The notes: a model not told the origin generated them from the letters alone. DNA of 64,000 nt from Halomonas sp. LBP4 (GCF_003202205.1 NZ_PDOG01000004.1:70310-134309); one strand, 5' to 3'. Shown: positions 13,376 through 22,775, numbered from the stretch's first letter. Made by a program: numbers and translations.

Positions 13376-13465
13376 GCCGTCTCGCCTGCGGTACGACAGC
13401 GGCGCCCGGGTAGCGCCTCCGGGCGCGCCACACAACAGCCGCACACAACAACAATGGAACGGGAC

Positions 13466-14236
13466 ATGGCAGCCATCATCGACGTTCGACACGTCCACAA
13501 GGCGTTCGGTGGCCTCAAGGTCATCGACGACTGCTCGATCCGGGTGGAAGAGGGCTCGATCACCGGGCTGATCGGCCCCAACGGGGCCGGCAAGTCCACC
13601 CTGTTCAACATCATCGCCGGCGCCCTGCCGCTGGACAACGGCCAGGTGCTGTTCGACGGCGAGGACATCACCGGCCTGCCCGCCAACACCCTCTTCCACC
13701 AGGGGCTGCTGCGCACCTTCCAGATCGCCCACGAGTTCTCCCAGTTGACGGCGCTGGAGAACCTGATGATGGTGCCGTCCCATCAGGCCGGCGAGAACCT
13801 GTTCCATGCCTGGTTCAAACCCGGCCTGGTGCGTCGGCAGGAGGCCGAGGTGCGCCGCAAGGCCCTCGAGGTGATCGACTTCATCGGCCTGCACCAGGTG
13901 CGCAACGAGCTCGCCGGCAACCTCTCCGGCGGCCAGAAGAAGCTCCTCGAGCTCGGCCGCACCATGATGACCGACGCCCGGGTGGTGCTGCTCGACGAGA
14001 TCGGCGCCGGGGTCAACCGCACCCTGCTCGGCGACCTGATGAGCAACATCGAGCGCCTCAACCGCGAACTCGGCTACACCTTCCTGGTGATCGAGCACGA
14101 CATGGCCATGATCGCCCGGCTCTGCGACCCGGTGATCGTGCTGGCCCAGGGCAGCGTCCTGGTCGAGGGCACCATCGACGAGGTTCGCAACGACCCCCGG
14201 GTCATCGAGGCCTACTTTGGCTCCAACGTCGCCTGA
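13466..14236 (+). CDS. livG: Branched-chain amino acid-type ABC transporter ATP-binding protein (LivG-like)
   Basis: 256 residues. Walker A GPNGAGKST, signature LSGGQKKLLELGR, Walker B VVLLDEIGAG and H-loop VIEHDM are present. The Q-loop falls in LLRTFQIAHEFSQLTALENLM, which is typical of LivG. Walker B ends DEIGAG rather than the usual DEPAAG. It is the first gene of a four-gene transport cluster. A Met four codons upstream (13454) is an alternative start; neither has a strong ribosome site. The imported solute is not fixed by sequence: hydrophobic amino acids, amides and urea are all known for the family. Confidence 0.9.
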   Translation: MAAIIDVRHVHKAFGGLKVIDDCSIRVEEGSITGLIGPNGAGKSTLFNIIAGALPLDNGQVLFDGEDITGLPANTLFHQGLLRTFQIAHEFSQLTALENLMMVPSHQAGENLFHAWFKPGLVRRQEAEVRRKALEVIDFIGLHQVRNELAGNLSGGQKKLLELGRTMMTDARVVLLDEIGAGVNRTLLGDLMSNIERLNRELGYTFLVIEHDMAMIARLCDPVIVLAQGSVLVEGTIDEVRNDPRVIEAYFGSNVA

Positions 14237-14317
14237 GGGCGCCGGCGCCGCCTGAGGGCCTCCGCAACGCGATCACCCCGGGCACCAACAAGACAGTCAT
14301 TGCGCAGGGAACCATCG

Positions 14318-15022
14318 ATGCCACTACTCGAAGCGCGCGAAGTGCACTGCGGCTACGGCGCCATGAACATCCTCCACGGGGTGGACATGGCGATCGAGGC
14401 CGACGAGATCGGCGTGATCGTCGGCCCCAACGGGGCCGGCAAGTCGACCATGCTCAAGGCCGTGTTCGGCCTGCTCACCGTCAGCCAGGGCGAGATCCGG
14501 CTGCGCGGCGAGCCGATCCACAACCTGGCGCCCAACCGGCTGGTACAGAAGGGCATGGGCTTCATCCCCCAGGAGCACAACGTCTTCCCGAGCCTGACGG
14601 TGCAGGAGAACCTGGAGATGGGCGCCTACCTCAAGCCCGAGAACGTCAAGCGCATGTTGACGCAGGTCTACGAGCTCTTCCCCCCGCTCCAGGACAAGCG
14701 CCACCAGCCCGCCGGCGAACTCTCCGGCGGCCAGCGCCAGATGGTCGCCATGGGCCGGGCGCTGATGGCCGAGCCCAGCCTGCTGCTGCTCGACGAGCCC
14801 ACCGCCGGCCTCTCGCCGCTCTACATGAACGAGATCTTCGAACGGGTGAAGACGATCAACGCCGCCGGGGTCGGCATCCTGATGGTGGAGCAGAACGCCA
14901 AGCAGGCGCTGGCCATCGCCGACAAGGGCTTCGTGCTGGCCGCCGGCCAGAACCGCTTCACCGACACCGGTGCCGCCCTGCTGGCCGACCCCGAGGTCGC
15001 CAGAAGCTTCCTGGGCGGCTGA
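14318..15022 (+). CDS. livF: Branched-chain amino acid-type ABC transporter ATP-binding protein (LivF-like)
   Basis: 234 residues. Walker A GPNGAGKST, Q-loop GFIPQEHNVFPSLTVQENL, signature LSGGQRQMVAMGR, Walker B LLLLDEPTAGLSP and H-loop MVEQN, where Gln replaces the catalytic His as usual in LivF. The start ATG follows AGGGA; the longer frame was rejected. It lies 81 bases after livG and completes the heterodimeric ATPase. Confidence 0.93.
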   Translation: MPLLEAREVHCGYGAMNILHGVDMAIEADEIGVIVGPNGAGKSTMLKAVFGLLTVSQGEIRLRGEPIHNLAPNRLVQKGMGFIPQEHNVFPSLTVQENLEMGAYLKPENVKRMLTQVYELFPPLQDKRHQPAGELSGGQRQMVAMGRALMAEPSLLLLDEPTAGLSPLYMNEIFERVKTINAAGVGILMVEQNAKQALAIADKGFVLAAGQNRFTDTGAALLADPEVARSFLGG

Positions 15023-15068
15023 GCCGCCTCGCTCGCGCCCTCCTGGCCTAACCCGCGGAGAACACGCC

Positions 15069-16076
15069 TTGAACGAACTGGTCTTCTTCATCAACAACGT
15101 GGTGGTGGCCGGCAGCGTGACCGGCTCGATCTACGCCATCGGCGCCGTCGGCGTGACGCTGGTGTTCAGCATCATGCGCTTCGCCCACTTCGCCCATGCC
15201 GACATGATGACCTTCGGTGCCTCCATGGTGCTGCTGCTGACCCTGGCCTTTCCCGGCGCCGGGAGCGCCGTGGGGCTGCCCACCGCCGTCGTCATGCTGC
15301 CGCTGGCCATCGTGCTCACCGCCGCCCTGGCGGTCGGCATCGACCACGCCTTCTACAAGCCGCTGCGCGCCCATGGGGTCAAACCCATCGTCATGGTGAT
15401 CGCCTCGCTGGGCGTGGCACTGATGCTCCAGGGGGTGATCCGGCTGTTCGCCGGCACCGGCGGCCGGAACCTCTACATCGCCGAACGCAAGGAGATCTAC
15501 CGGATCGACCTGCCCTTCGAGACCGTCACCCGCCCGGTGGTCGTTACCGAACCCCAGGTGATCCTCTTCGTGCTGACCATCGCCGCGGTGGTGGGGCTGC
15601 ACCTCTTCCTCAGCCGCTCGCGGCTGGGCAAGGCGATGCGCGCCATGTCCGACAACCCCGATCTGGCCCAGGCCTCCGGCATCAACACCCACACCATCGT
15701 GGCGGTGACCTGGGTGATCGCCGGCGGCCTGGCCGCCATCGCCGGCACCCTGCTGTCGCTGGACGTGACCTTCAAGCCCGACCTGAGCTTCTTCCTGCTG
15801 CTGCCGATCTTCGCCGCGGCCATCGTCGGCGGCGTGGGCCACCCCTTTGGTGCCATCGCCGGTGGCTTCGTGGTCGGCTTCGCCGAGACGCTCGCGGTGT
15901 TCAACTGGACGGTGCTGCTGCGCCCCCTTCAGCAGCACTTCCCCGAGTGGCTGGAACTGCCGCGCAGCCTGGCCTTCGTCGGCACCGAGTACAAGATCGT
16001 GGTGCCCTTCTTCATCCTGGTCGCCATCCTGGTATGGCGCCCTACCGGACTCTTCAAGGGCAAGGTGATCACATGA
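15069..16076 (+). CDS. livH: Branched-chain amino acid-type ABC transporter permease (LivH-like)
   Basis: 335 residues with about 8 membrane helices. The family motif GSIYAIGAVGVTLVFSIMRFAHFAHADMM region and the cytoplasmic loop RLGKAMRAMSDNPDLAQASGI (EAA-like) are clear. The start is TTG, preceded by GGAG at good spacing, giving the normal N-terminus LNELVFFINN; no ATG fits. Its stop overlaps the livM start (ATGA). Confidence 0.92.
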   Translation: MNELVFFINNVVVAGSVTGSIYAIGAVGVTLVFSIMRFAHFAHADMMTFGASMVLLLTLAFPGAGSAVGLPTAVVMLPLAIVLTAALAVGIDHAFYKPLRAHGVKPIVMVIASLGVALMLQGVIRLFAGTGGRNLYIAERKEIYRIDLPFETVTRPVVVTEPQVILFVLTIAAVVGLHLFLSRSRLGKAMRAMSDNPDLAQASGINTHTIVAVTWVIAGGLAAIAGTLLSLDVTFKPDLSFFLLLPIFAAAIVGGVGHPFGAIAGGFVVGFAETLAVFNWTVLLRPLQQHFPEWLELPRSLAFVGTEYKIVVPFFILVAILVWRPTGLFKGKVIT

Positions 16077-17371
16077 CCGACACGACCCGATCCCAGCCCC
16101 CCGTCCGGCGCTTCCCGCGGCGCGAGGTGCTCCTGTTCGCCGCCCTGCTGGTGGCCGTGCTGGGCGTCTATGCCGTGATGGGCGTCGCCTACAGTACCCG
16201 CATGCTGGTGGAAGCCGCCTGCTACGCCATCCTGGCGCTGGGGCTGACCATCCAGTGGGGCTATGCCGGCCAGTTCAACGCCGGGGTAATGGGCTTCGTC
16301 GCCCTGGGCGGTTTCAGCGCCATGTTCTTCAGCGTACCGGTCAACGACGCCTTCTGGGACAGCGAGCTGCCCGGCGAACTCGGCCTGGCGCTGCTCTACC
16401 TGCTCGGTGCCGCCCTGGTGGTCTATGGCGCCACCAAGCTCGACCGCCTGGGGGTGCCGAAGCGACTGCGCACGGTGATCGCCGTGGCATTGGCGGTAGT
16501 GCTCTACCTGATGGTGATCAGCGTGCTGCGCGGGGTCACCGACGAGATCGAGTCGCGCGCCGGCTTCATCGGCGGCCTGGGCCTGCCGGCCTGGACCGGC
16601 TGGATCGTCGGCGGGATGCTGGCCGGCGGCATCGGCTACTTCATCGGTCATATCTGCCTGGGGCTGCGCAGTGACTACCTGGCCATCGCCACCCTGGGCA
16701 TCGCCGAGATCATCAAGGCCTTCCTCAAGAATTCCGACTGGCTGACCCGCGGCACCGCCACCGTCTCGCCGTTGCCCTGGCCGACACCCGGAGCCGGCGA
16801 CCTCGGCTTCGTGGTGTCCCGCTCACTCTATCTGTCGGTCACGGCGGTGATGATCGCGGCGATCTTCTTCCTGCTGCACCGCGCCTATCACGCCCCCTGG
16901 GGCCGCATGATCCGCGCCATCCGCGACAACGAGGTCTCCGCCGCGGCCATGGGCAAGGACATCAACCGTCGCCGCCTGGAGATCTTCGTGCTGGGCTGCA
17001 TCCTGATGGGCATCGGCGGGGCGGCGCTGACCAGTTTCAACGGCATCTTCGACCCCCAGGGCTTCCTGCCGCTGAACCACACCTTCCTGGTGCTGGTGAT
17101 GGTGATCCTCGGCGGGCCGGGCAACAACCTGGGCACCATCTTCGGTGCCGTGGCGGTCTACCTCATCTGGATCATGTCCGAGCCCTTGGCGCTGCTGCTG
17201 ATGCACCTGGCCGTCAGCTTCGGCGAAGGCGTCTTCGGCTGGGAGGCGCCCAGCCATCTGGAAAGCCGCGCCCTGCAGGCCCGGGTGTTCGTGATCGGCC
17301 TGCTGATCACCCTGGTACTGCGCTTCGCGCCCAAGGGGATGCTGCCGGAGAAGGTCAAGCACCACGGCTGA
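16073..17371 (+). CDS. livM: Branched-chain amino acid-type ABC transporter permease (LivM-like)
   Basis: 432 residues, with around ten membrane helices. The N-terminal family stretch ACYAILALGLTIQWGYAGQFNAG and the coupling loop WGRMIRAIRDNEVSAAAMGKD are present. It is longer than typical LivM (about 350-425) because of an extra region with two hydrophobic segments around residues 115-190. Its start overlaps the livH stop by 4 bases. It ends the GFHM cluster and is convergent with the binding-protein gene. Confidence 0.92.
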   Translation: MTDTTRSQPPVRRFPRREVLLFAALLVAVLGVYAVMGVAYSTRMLVEAACYAILALGLTIQWGYAGQFNAGVMGFVALGGFSAMFFSVPVNDAFWDSELPGELGLALLYLLGAALVVYGATKLDRLGVPKRLRTVIAVALAVVLYLMVISVLRGVTDEIESRAGFIGGLGLPAWTGWIVGGMLAGGIGYFIGHICLGLRSDYLAIATLGIAEIIKAFLKNSDWLTRGTATVSPLPWPTPGAGDLGFVVSRSLYLSVTAVMIAAIFFLLHRAYHAPWGRMIRAIRDNEVSAAAMGKDINRRRLEIFVLGCILMGIGGAALTSFNGIFDPQGFLPLNHTFLVLVMVILGGPGNNLGTIFGAVAVYLIWIMSEPLALLLMHLAVSFGEGVFGWEAPSHLESRALQARVFVIGLLITLVLRFAPKGMLPEKVKHHG

Positions 17372-17396
17372 CCCCTGTCGACACCCGGCCAGGCAA

Positions 17397-17424
17397 AGGC
17401 CCCGGCGGTTGCCCGCCGGGGCCT
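17397..17424. terminator. Bidirectional terminator between livM and the binding-protein gene
   Basis: Perfect 12-bp arms AGGCCCCGGCGG and CCGCCGGGGCCT around loop TTGC, placed between two convergent genes. Flanking T/A runs are short. Confidence 0.7.
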
Positions 17425-17451
17425 GCATCTTCACGCCTCGGGCAGCGGGAA

Positions 17452-18657
17452 TCAGAGATCCACGAAGCCCCTGCCGACGAAGGCACCACCCTCGACCGCC
17501 ATCTCGACCACCACGCCCGGCACGTCGCCGTTCTCGTCGAACTCGTGGCTGCCGGAGGCGCCCTCGTAGTTGATCTCGGTGCCGGCGGCAATCAGCTCCA
17601 CGGCCTTCTCCCACTCGCCGGGCAGGATCACCTCGCCGGGGGCGGAAGAGACGCTGCGCAGCGCCTCGGAGAGCCCCTCGCGCTCGGCGCTGCCGTTCTG
17701 CTCGATGGCCAGGGCCAGCAGGAAGGCGGCGTCGTAGGCCTGGGCGGCGAATACCGCGCTGGGGTCGAAGCCGGCTGCCTGGGCGGCCTCGTTGAAGATC
17801 TCGGTCCCCGGCAGGTCGGGGCTGCCCGGGCGGGTGGCGATCATGCCCTCGAGCACGTCGGCCCCCACGGCCTCGATCAGGCCCTCGCCGACCATGCCGT
17901 CGCCGCCCACGTACTGGGTGAACATGCCGCCCTCGTAGGCCTGGCGCAACACCGTCTGGCCGGACGTATCGGCATAGGCCAGCACCACCAGGGTCTCGAC
18001 ACCGGAGGCCGACAGCGAGCCGAGCTCGGAGCGGTAGTCGGCCCGGTTGTCCTCGTGGGCCAGGTTCTCGGCCACCAGGCCGCCATTGGCCTCGAAGGCC
18101 TCGGCGAAGGCATCCGCCAGGCCGCGGCCATAGTCGTTGTTGACGTAGGTGACCGCCACCTCGTCGATGCCCTTCTCCAGCAGCAGCTTGGCCAGCATCT
18201 CGCCCTGGAAGGCGTCCGAGGGCACGGTGCGGAACACCAGGTCGTTGTCGTCCAGCTCGCTCACCGCCGGGGCCGTGGAGGCCGGCGAGACCATGGTCAC
18301 GCCGCCGGGAATGGCCGCGTTATTGGCCGCGGCGATGGTGGCGCCGGTGCACAGCGCCCCGACGATGGCGGTGACCTGTTCGGAATTGACCATGCGGTCC
18401 GCCGCGTTGGAGGCCGCCGAGGCATCGCTGCAGGTGGTGTCACCGCTGGGGATCACCAGCTCCTGGCCGCCCAGGATGCCGCCCTGCTCGTTGACGTGTC
18501 GCACCGCCAGTTGGGCGCCATCGAAGATCGGCGGCGTCAGGCTCTCGATCCCCCCGGTGAACCCGCCCAGGAAACCGATCTTCACCTCGGCATGGGCGGC
18601 TCCGGCCAGGGCCAGGGCGGAGGCCGCCACCGCCATCGACAGTACGTTCTTCTTCAT
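17452..18657 (-). CDS. Periplasmic ABC substrate-binding protein, Leu/Ile/Val family
   Basis: 401 residues with a signal peptide (MKKNVLSMAVAASALALAGAAHA). The mature protein is a type I periplasmic-binding fold, starting EVKIGFLGGFTGG, with the hinge and ligand region GALCTGATIAAANN, MVSPASTAPAVS and YVNNDYGRG. It is convergent with livGFHM rather than in the operon, yet is the obvious partner because the cluster otherwise lacks a binding protein. The ligand is unknown. The start is set by the signal peptide; a 106-residue upstream extension is not credible. Confidence 0.92.
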   Translation of the reverse strand: MKKNVLSMAVAASALALAGAAHAEVKIGFLGGFTGGIESLTPPIFDGAQLAVRHVNEQGGILGGQELVIPSGDTTCSDASAASNAADRMVNSEQVTAIVGALCTGATIAAANNAAIPGGVTMVSPASTAPAVSELDDNDLVFRTVPSDAFQGEMLAKLLLEKGIDEVAVTYVNNDYGRGLADAFAEAFEANGGLVAENLAHEDNRADYRSELGSLSASGVETLVVLAYADTSGQTVLRQAYEGGMFTQYVGGDGMVGEGLIEAVGADVLEGMIATRPGSPDLPGTEIFNEAAQAAGFDPSAVFAAQAYDAAFLLALAIEQNGSAEREGLSEALRSVSSAPGEVILPGEWEKAVELIAAGTEINYEGASGSHEFDENGDVPGVVVEMAVEGGAFVGRGFVDL

Positions 18658-18898
18658 GATTGTCGTTCCCCTTCGTATGACTGCGTGCGCGATTGGCATC
18701 GTTATAGCTTCACGACCTAAATCTGGAAGGCAACGGCCCAAAACACAAGCCCGCGCTGCCAACGTTGGGCATCGCCGGTGCGCAGCCAACCGCCCGAGCG
18801 GCCCCACCGTCTCCGGCCCTGCCACCCTGTCGGACGACTGGCCGCGCCGGTTGCCTATACTGAGAGGCTGGATCCCCGCCCATTCGACAGGAGCCCCC

Positions 18899-19663
18899 AT
18901 GCCCATGCGCCCCCGGACCGCTTCCGCCGTGCTGCTGGCCACCCTCGGCCTGGCCGCCAATGCCCATGCCTTCACGCCTGCCGGCGACGACGTCCTCTAC
19001 GATGTCGGCGATGAGGCCTTCGAGGGCTATCTCGCCGCCGCCGAAGGCGAGGCACGCGGCACCGTGTTGATCGTTCACGACTGGGATGGCCTGGGGGACT
19101 ACGAGCGCCAGCGCGCCGACATGCTCGCCGAGCAGGGCTATGACGCCTTCGCCGTCGACCTCTTCGGCCAGGGCAACCGCCCGGCGACCACCGAGGCCCG
19201 CCAGGCCGCCACCCGTGCCCTCTACGAGGACCGCGAACGCATGCGCACCCTGACCCTGGCCGGCCTGGCCGAGGCCCGCAACCAGGGAGCCGCCGAGACC
19301 ACCGTGGTGATCGGCTACTGCTTCGGCGGCGCCGTGGCCCTGGAGATCGCCCGCTCCAGCGAGGCCGAGGGTGTGGCCGGCTACACCAGTTTCCATGGGG
19401 GGCTGGGCACCCCGGAGGGCCAGGCATGGCCCGAGGAGGTCCCGCCGCTGCTGATCGCCCACGGCGGTGCCGACAGCGCCGTGCCCATGAGCGATGTCGC
19501 CACCCTGACCGAGGAGCTCGAGGCCGCCGGCGCCACCTACGAGATCCAGGTCTACTCGGGCGCCCCCCACGGCTTCACGGAATTCGGCAGCGACCGCTAC
19601 CAGGAACGCGCCGACGAGAAGTCCTGGGCCGCCTTCCTCGAGTTCCTCGACGAGGTGCTGTGA
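18899..19663 (+). CDS. Secreted dienelactone hydrolase family protein
   Basis: 254 residues. A signal peptide (ending ANAHA) is followed by an alpha/beta hydrolase of the dienelactone hydrolase type. The catalytic triad is visible: nucleophile Cys in GYCFGGA, Asp in GGADSAVP and His in GAPHGFTEF. A Cys nucleophile is characteristic of true DLH-type enzymes. AGGAG precedes the ATG. The next gene begins one base after the stop, so they are likely co-transcribed. The substrate is unknown. Confidence 0.88.
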   Translation: MPMRPRTASAVLLATLGLAANAHAFTPAGDDVLYDVGDEAFEGYLAAAEGEARGTVLIVHDWDGLGDYERQRADMLAEQGYDAFAVDLFGQGNRPATTEARQAATRALYEDRERMRTLTLAGLAEARNQGAAETTVVIGYCFGGAVALEIARSSEAEGVAGYTSFHGGLGTPEGQAWPEEVPPLLIAHGGADSAVPMSDVATLTEELEAAGATYEIQVYSGAPHGFTEFGSDRYQERADEKSWAAFLEFLDEVL

Positions 19664-19664
19664 C

Positions 19665-20720
19665 ATGCGCCTGACCGAACTGACCGGCAGCCGCCACGCG
19701 ATCGGCGAGGCCCACGGCCTGGCCCATGCCCGGCTCATCCACCGCAGCATCGAGGTCTACGACCGGCTGTTCCTCGACTTCGTCGGCATCCGCTGGAAGG
19801 AGGCCCGGGAGGAGGCCGACCGCTTCGCCGCCATGATCGAGCGCGGCTTCCCCGAGATCCTCGACGAGATGGCGGGCATCGCCCGCGGCGCCGGGGTCGA
19901 CCTCGCCGACATCCTCACCCTCAACTGCCGCAGCGAGATCTCGCTGACCCGGGCCAGCGGCGGCTGCTCTGCCTTCGCCCTGCAACGCGCCGGCCAGCAA
20001 TGGCTGGCCCAGAACTGGGACTGGCGCACCGACCAGCTGCACAACGTCGTGGCGCTGAAGATCACCGGCGAGCAGGCCGCCCCGCTGCTCAGCATCGGCG
20101 AGGCCGGCATGGTGGCCAAGATCGGCATGAACGCCCACGGCATCGGCGTCTGCCTCAATGCCATCCGCTCCCGGACCTGTGGCCAGGGCCTGCCGATCCA
20201 TGTCGCCCTGCGCAAGATCCTGGAGAGCCCCGACCTGGAAAGCGCCGTGGCCGTGGCTACCCGCGACCGGGTCTGCTCCCCCGCCCACTTCCTGATCGCC
20301 AGCGCCGACGGCCAGGCCGCCGGCCTCGAGGTCCACCCCGGCGAGCCCGGCCGGCTGGCCCCCGAACACGGCATGGTCACCCACACCAACCACCTCTACG
20401 CCCGGGCCGCCACCTGCCAGGTCGAGGACTTCCCGCGCCCCGACTCCCGCCCACGCCTGGCGAGGCTCGACCGGCTACTGCGCGACCAAATGCCCGACCA
20501 CGTCGAGGTCGACGAAGCCGCCCTGTTCGACATCCTCAGTGACCACCACGACGCCCCGCTGTCGATCTGCCGCCACTTCAACCCCGACCAGCCACCGGAG
20601 GAGCGCATGGAGACGCTGTTCGCCGTGGTCATGAACCTCAGCGAACGCCGCCTCACCCTGCGCCACGGCAAGCCCTGCGAGACCACCGATATCCTGAGCG
20701 TGACCCTCGACCCCGCCTAG
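19665..20720 (+). CDS. C45 family autoproteolytic acyltransferase/hydrolase
   Basis: 351 residues resembling acyl-CoA:6-aminopenicillanate acyltransferase (peptidase C45, Ntn-hydrolase fold). The putative nucleophile is the Cys in ASGGCSAFAL near residue 104, which autocleavage would expose as the N-terminus. WLAQNWDWR and the late segment HGMVTHTNHLY also fit the family, which in bacteria includes amidohydrolases of unknown substrate. It follows the hydrolase gene without a gap. Confidence 0.85.
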   Translation: MRLTELTGSRHAIGEAHGLAHARLIHRSIEVYDRLFLDFVGIRWKEAREEADRFAAMIERGFPEILDEMAGIARGAGVDLADILTLNCRSEISLTRASGGCSAFALQRAGQQWLAQNWDWRTDQLHNVVALKITGEQAAPLLSIGEAGMVAKIGMNAHGIGVCLNAIRSRTCGQGLPIHVALRKILESPDLESAVAVATRDRVCSPAHFLIASADGQAAGLEVHPGEPGRLAPEHGMVTHTNHLYARAATCQVEDFPRPDSRPRLARLDRLLRDQMPDHVEVDEAALFDILSDHHDAPLSICRHFNPDQPPEERMETLFAVVMNLSERRLTLRHGKPCETTDILSVTLDPA

Positions 20721-20736
20721 CTCGGCGCCGGCACGC

Positions 20737-21012
20737 CTAGCGCCCTGCCTGCCGCCAGCGCCAGGCGCCCAGCGCCGGCGCCTCGTCCAGCTCACCCTTG
20801 AGGTACTGCTCGGTGGTCAGCAGGAACAGGCGGCGGAAGAGGTCATGGATCGCCTCCTCGCGCCTGAACTGCAGCAGCTCGAGTTCCTCCTCCGAGAGGT
20901 GGGGGTCGCGACGGGGGTACTCCCAGGCCACCCGCACGGAGCCCGAGCTGGCATCGCAGATCTGCAGGGTCGGGTTGGAGCCCTTGAGTCCGGTACTGAT
21001 GCGGTACGGCAT
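20737..21012 (-). CDS. Small hypothetical protein beside a Fur-like palindrome
   Basis: 91 residues (MPYRISTGLKGSNPTLQICD...), mostly charged and helical in the C-terminal half (SEEELELLQFRREEAIHDLFRR). There is no signal peptide. AAGGAGG at good spacing fixes the start. A strong Fur-like palindrome lies 22 bases upstream of the start codon, so iron repression is likely. No family is recognised. Confidence 0.7.
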   Translation of the reverse strand: MPYRISTGLKGSNPTLQICDASSGSVRVAWEYPRRDPHLSEEELELLQFRREEAIHDLFRRLFLLTTEQYLKGELDEAPALGAWRWRQAGR

Positions 21013-21033
21013 GCTTTCCTCCTTGATCATCCC

Positions 21034-21060
21034 TGCAAATGATAACAATTATCATTTGCA
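21034..21060. promoter_or_regulatory. Fur box-like palindrome
   Basis: Perfect 12-bp arms TGCAAATGATAA and TTATCATTTGCA around the centre CAA. The core ATGATAA-N3-TTATCAT resembles the Fur operator built of GATAAT units. It lies just upstream of the minus-strand 91-residue gene, where it would cover the promoter. Confidence 0.75.
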
Positions 21061-21263
21061 ATGATCAATCTAGGCGCCATGCCGCGCCCTGTCAAATCCT
21101 GCGCCAAGTCAACGAGAACGCCCTCGAGAAGATCAACGAAGAGACGGCCGAGATGGCCATTACCCTGGAAGAGGTCCACCTGGGCTCGGAAACCGGCGAC
21201 GTCGAGCGCGTGCGCGCCAACGGCGAGACCTACCTCGACGCCGCCCAGACGCTGGTGAAGTGA
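21039..21263 (+). pseudogene. Unidentified coding remnant
   Basis: The downstream part of this frame (NENALEKINEETAEMAITLEE, then GDVERVRANGETYLDAAQ) looks like a real soluble helical protein. The first codons are made of the Fur palindrome, so the normal start seems lost. There is no recognised family. It may be the 3' remnant of a gene or a short gene with an internal non-ATG start. Confidence 0.3.
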
Positions 21264-21285
21264 GCTGCCCCGCGGCGGCGGCCTA

Positions 21286-21876
21286 TCAGCCCGCCAGGGC
21301 CTCCTCGACCAACGAGCGCGCCTCGGGGGCCATGGGTAGCCCCAGCGCCAGCTCGTGGGCCCGCGGCGACATCTTCTTCCAGGTCTTCTGCACGATGCGG
21401 ATCAGGTGGTCATGCTCCACCTGTTTCGAGAAATCGGCGAAGTAGTTCTCCAGGAACACCAGGCAGGCGCAGTCCTCCACCGCCTGGGTGCCCTCGTCGC
21501 GCCCCAGGCCCTGCTTGCGGATCATCTGCGCCACCCGCTCGGCCTGCTCGGCCGCGTAGCCGGCCTCCTCCATCAGCCGCGCCGTGGTCTCGCCGGCCCG
21601 CTTGCCCTGGTCGCGTCGCCAGGTGAGATAGCCCACCCGGCCCTCGGGGTAGTCGCCGCGCGGCACCTGCCAGCGCTGCAGGTGCTGCGCCCGCACCGCC
21701 AGCTGCACCAGCTCGTCCGGGGCATCCACCAGCTGCTCGAGCCAGGCACTCATCCGCCGGCCATGCCACAGCTCCAGCGGCAGCGACTCGCCATCGACCT
21801 CGACACGGCGCGGGTCCTCCGCGTGCAGGGCATCGATGGCGGCGAGGGTCTTGTCGAAGGGGGTCTCGGGGGTCAT
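21286..21876 (-). CDS. DUF4202 domain-containing protein
   Basis: 196 residues matching the DUF4202 pattern: TLAAIDALHAEDP, LWHGRRMSAWLEQL, AVRAQHLQRWQVPR, GYLTWRRDQGKRA and EDCACLVFLENYFADF. The conserved His, Asp and Glu residues suggest a helical HD-like metal site, but no function is established. It is often found near amino acid and sulfur metabolism genes in proteobacteria; that is not informative here. Confidence 0.85.
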   Translation of the reverse strand: MTPETPFDKTLAAIDALHAEDPRRVEVDGESLPLELWHGRRMSAWLEQLVDAPDELVQLAVRAQHLQRWQVPRGDYPEGRVGYLTWRRDQGKRAGETTARLMEEAGYAAEQAERVAQMIRKQGLGRDEGTQAVEDCACLVFLENYFADFSKQVEHDHLIRIVQKTWKKMSPRAHELALGLPMAPEARSLVEEALAG

Positions 21877-21953
21877 GGCACGGTTCCTTGCGATGATGGG
21901 CCTTGGTCAGAGGGTAACAGGATCGGGGCGGCCCACGCCCGGGTGGCGGGAGC

Positions 21954-22775
21954 CTAACCGAAGAAGGCCAGGGTGCGGACCTCGATACTCTCGCGCGGCG
22001 GGGCGCCCGGCGGCGTGTTGGGGTCCTGGAAGGCGGTATGGGGGGTGAAGCGGGCACGGCCGTCGCGACGCGAGTCATACCCCTTGATCAGCAAGGCTTC
22101 GTCACGGCGCATGTCGGGAAAATAGTACCAGCGTTGGTGCGGATGGTAGGCCAGGTGGTAGATCTCACCGAGGCGATCCGGGTAGACCAGATCGGTGGCC
22201 AGCAGGTCGCCGGGGTCGAGCGTCGAGGCGTCCAGCAAGGCCAGCGGCGAGCGCTTCACGGGCCCGCGTATCGGGCGCCACAGGTTGATCTGGGCCACCG
22301 GCACCGCTTCCAGGGCGGCGGCCTCGTCCCGCCCCAGCACGTCGCGGATACGCTCGGGCCCCGAGCGCTCGGTGTAGTCGTTATGCACACGGCAGGCCGG
22401 GCCGCGAATATCGCGCTGCTCGGCGTCGCTGCGCCGGGTGTGATCGAAGATGACGACCCGGCTCGCGCCGGTCAGCTCCTTGATCAAGGCCTCGACCTCG
22501 GCATAGTAGGCGGTTTCGACCGTCGCATCGTCGTAGAGGTCGTCGACCGCCGTCTCCCGCTGGTGAAGCTCGAACCCCTGCGTGTCCAGGGACAAGCCGT
22601 CCGCCAACGGACGACCGTTGTATAGCGTGACCTCGCGCGCCTCCTGCTCGGCAAAATAGTGCGGCTCACTGTCACCGGTCAGCGCCTCGGTATGCACGTA
22701 GGGTTTCGCATCGCGCTTGACCAGATAGGTGAGTGTCGCGGTGACGCTGGCGGGCATGTCGGTCGTGCGCTGCAT
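21954..22775 (-). CDS. CmcJ/NvfI family oxygenase-like protein
   Basis: 273 residues of the CmcJ/NvfI (AsaB/GA4-desaturase-like) superfamily, iron-dependent oxygenase relatives known mostly from fungal and bacterial secondary metabolism. Visible conserved blocks are VVIFDHTRR, a His-x-Asn/Asp pair in CRVHNDYTE, INLWRPIRGPVKRSPLAL and EIYHLAYHPHQRWYYFPDM followed by LIKGYDS. GGAGG upstream fixes the start. It stands alone with no biosynthetic cluster, so the substrate is unknown. Confidence 0.82.
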   Translation of the reverse strand: MQRTTDMPASVTATLTYLVKRDAKPYVHTEALTGDSEPHYFAEQEAREVTLYNGRPLADGLSLDTQGFELHQRETAVDDLYDDATVETAYYAEVEALIKELTGASRVVIFDHTRRSDAEQRDIRGPACRVHNDYTERSGPERIRDVLGRDEAAALEAVPVAQINLWRPIRGPVKRSPLALLDASTLDPGDLLATDLVYPDRLGEIYHLAYHPHQRWYYFPDMRRDEALLIKGYDSRRDGRARFTPHTAFQDPNTPPGAPPRESIEVRTLAFFG

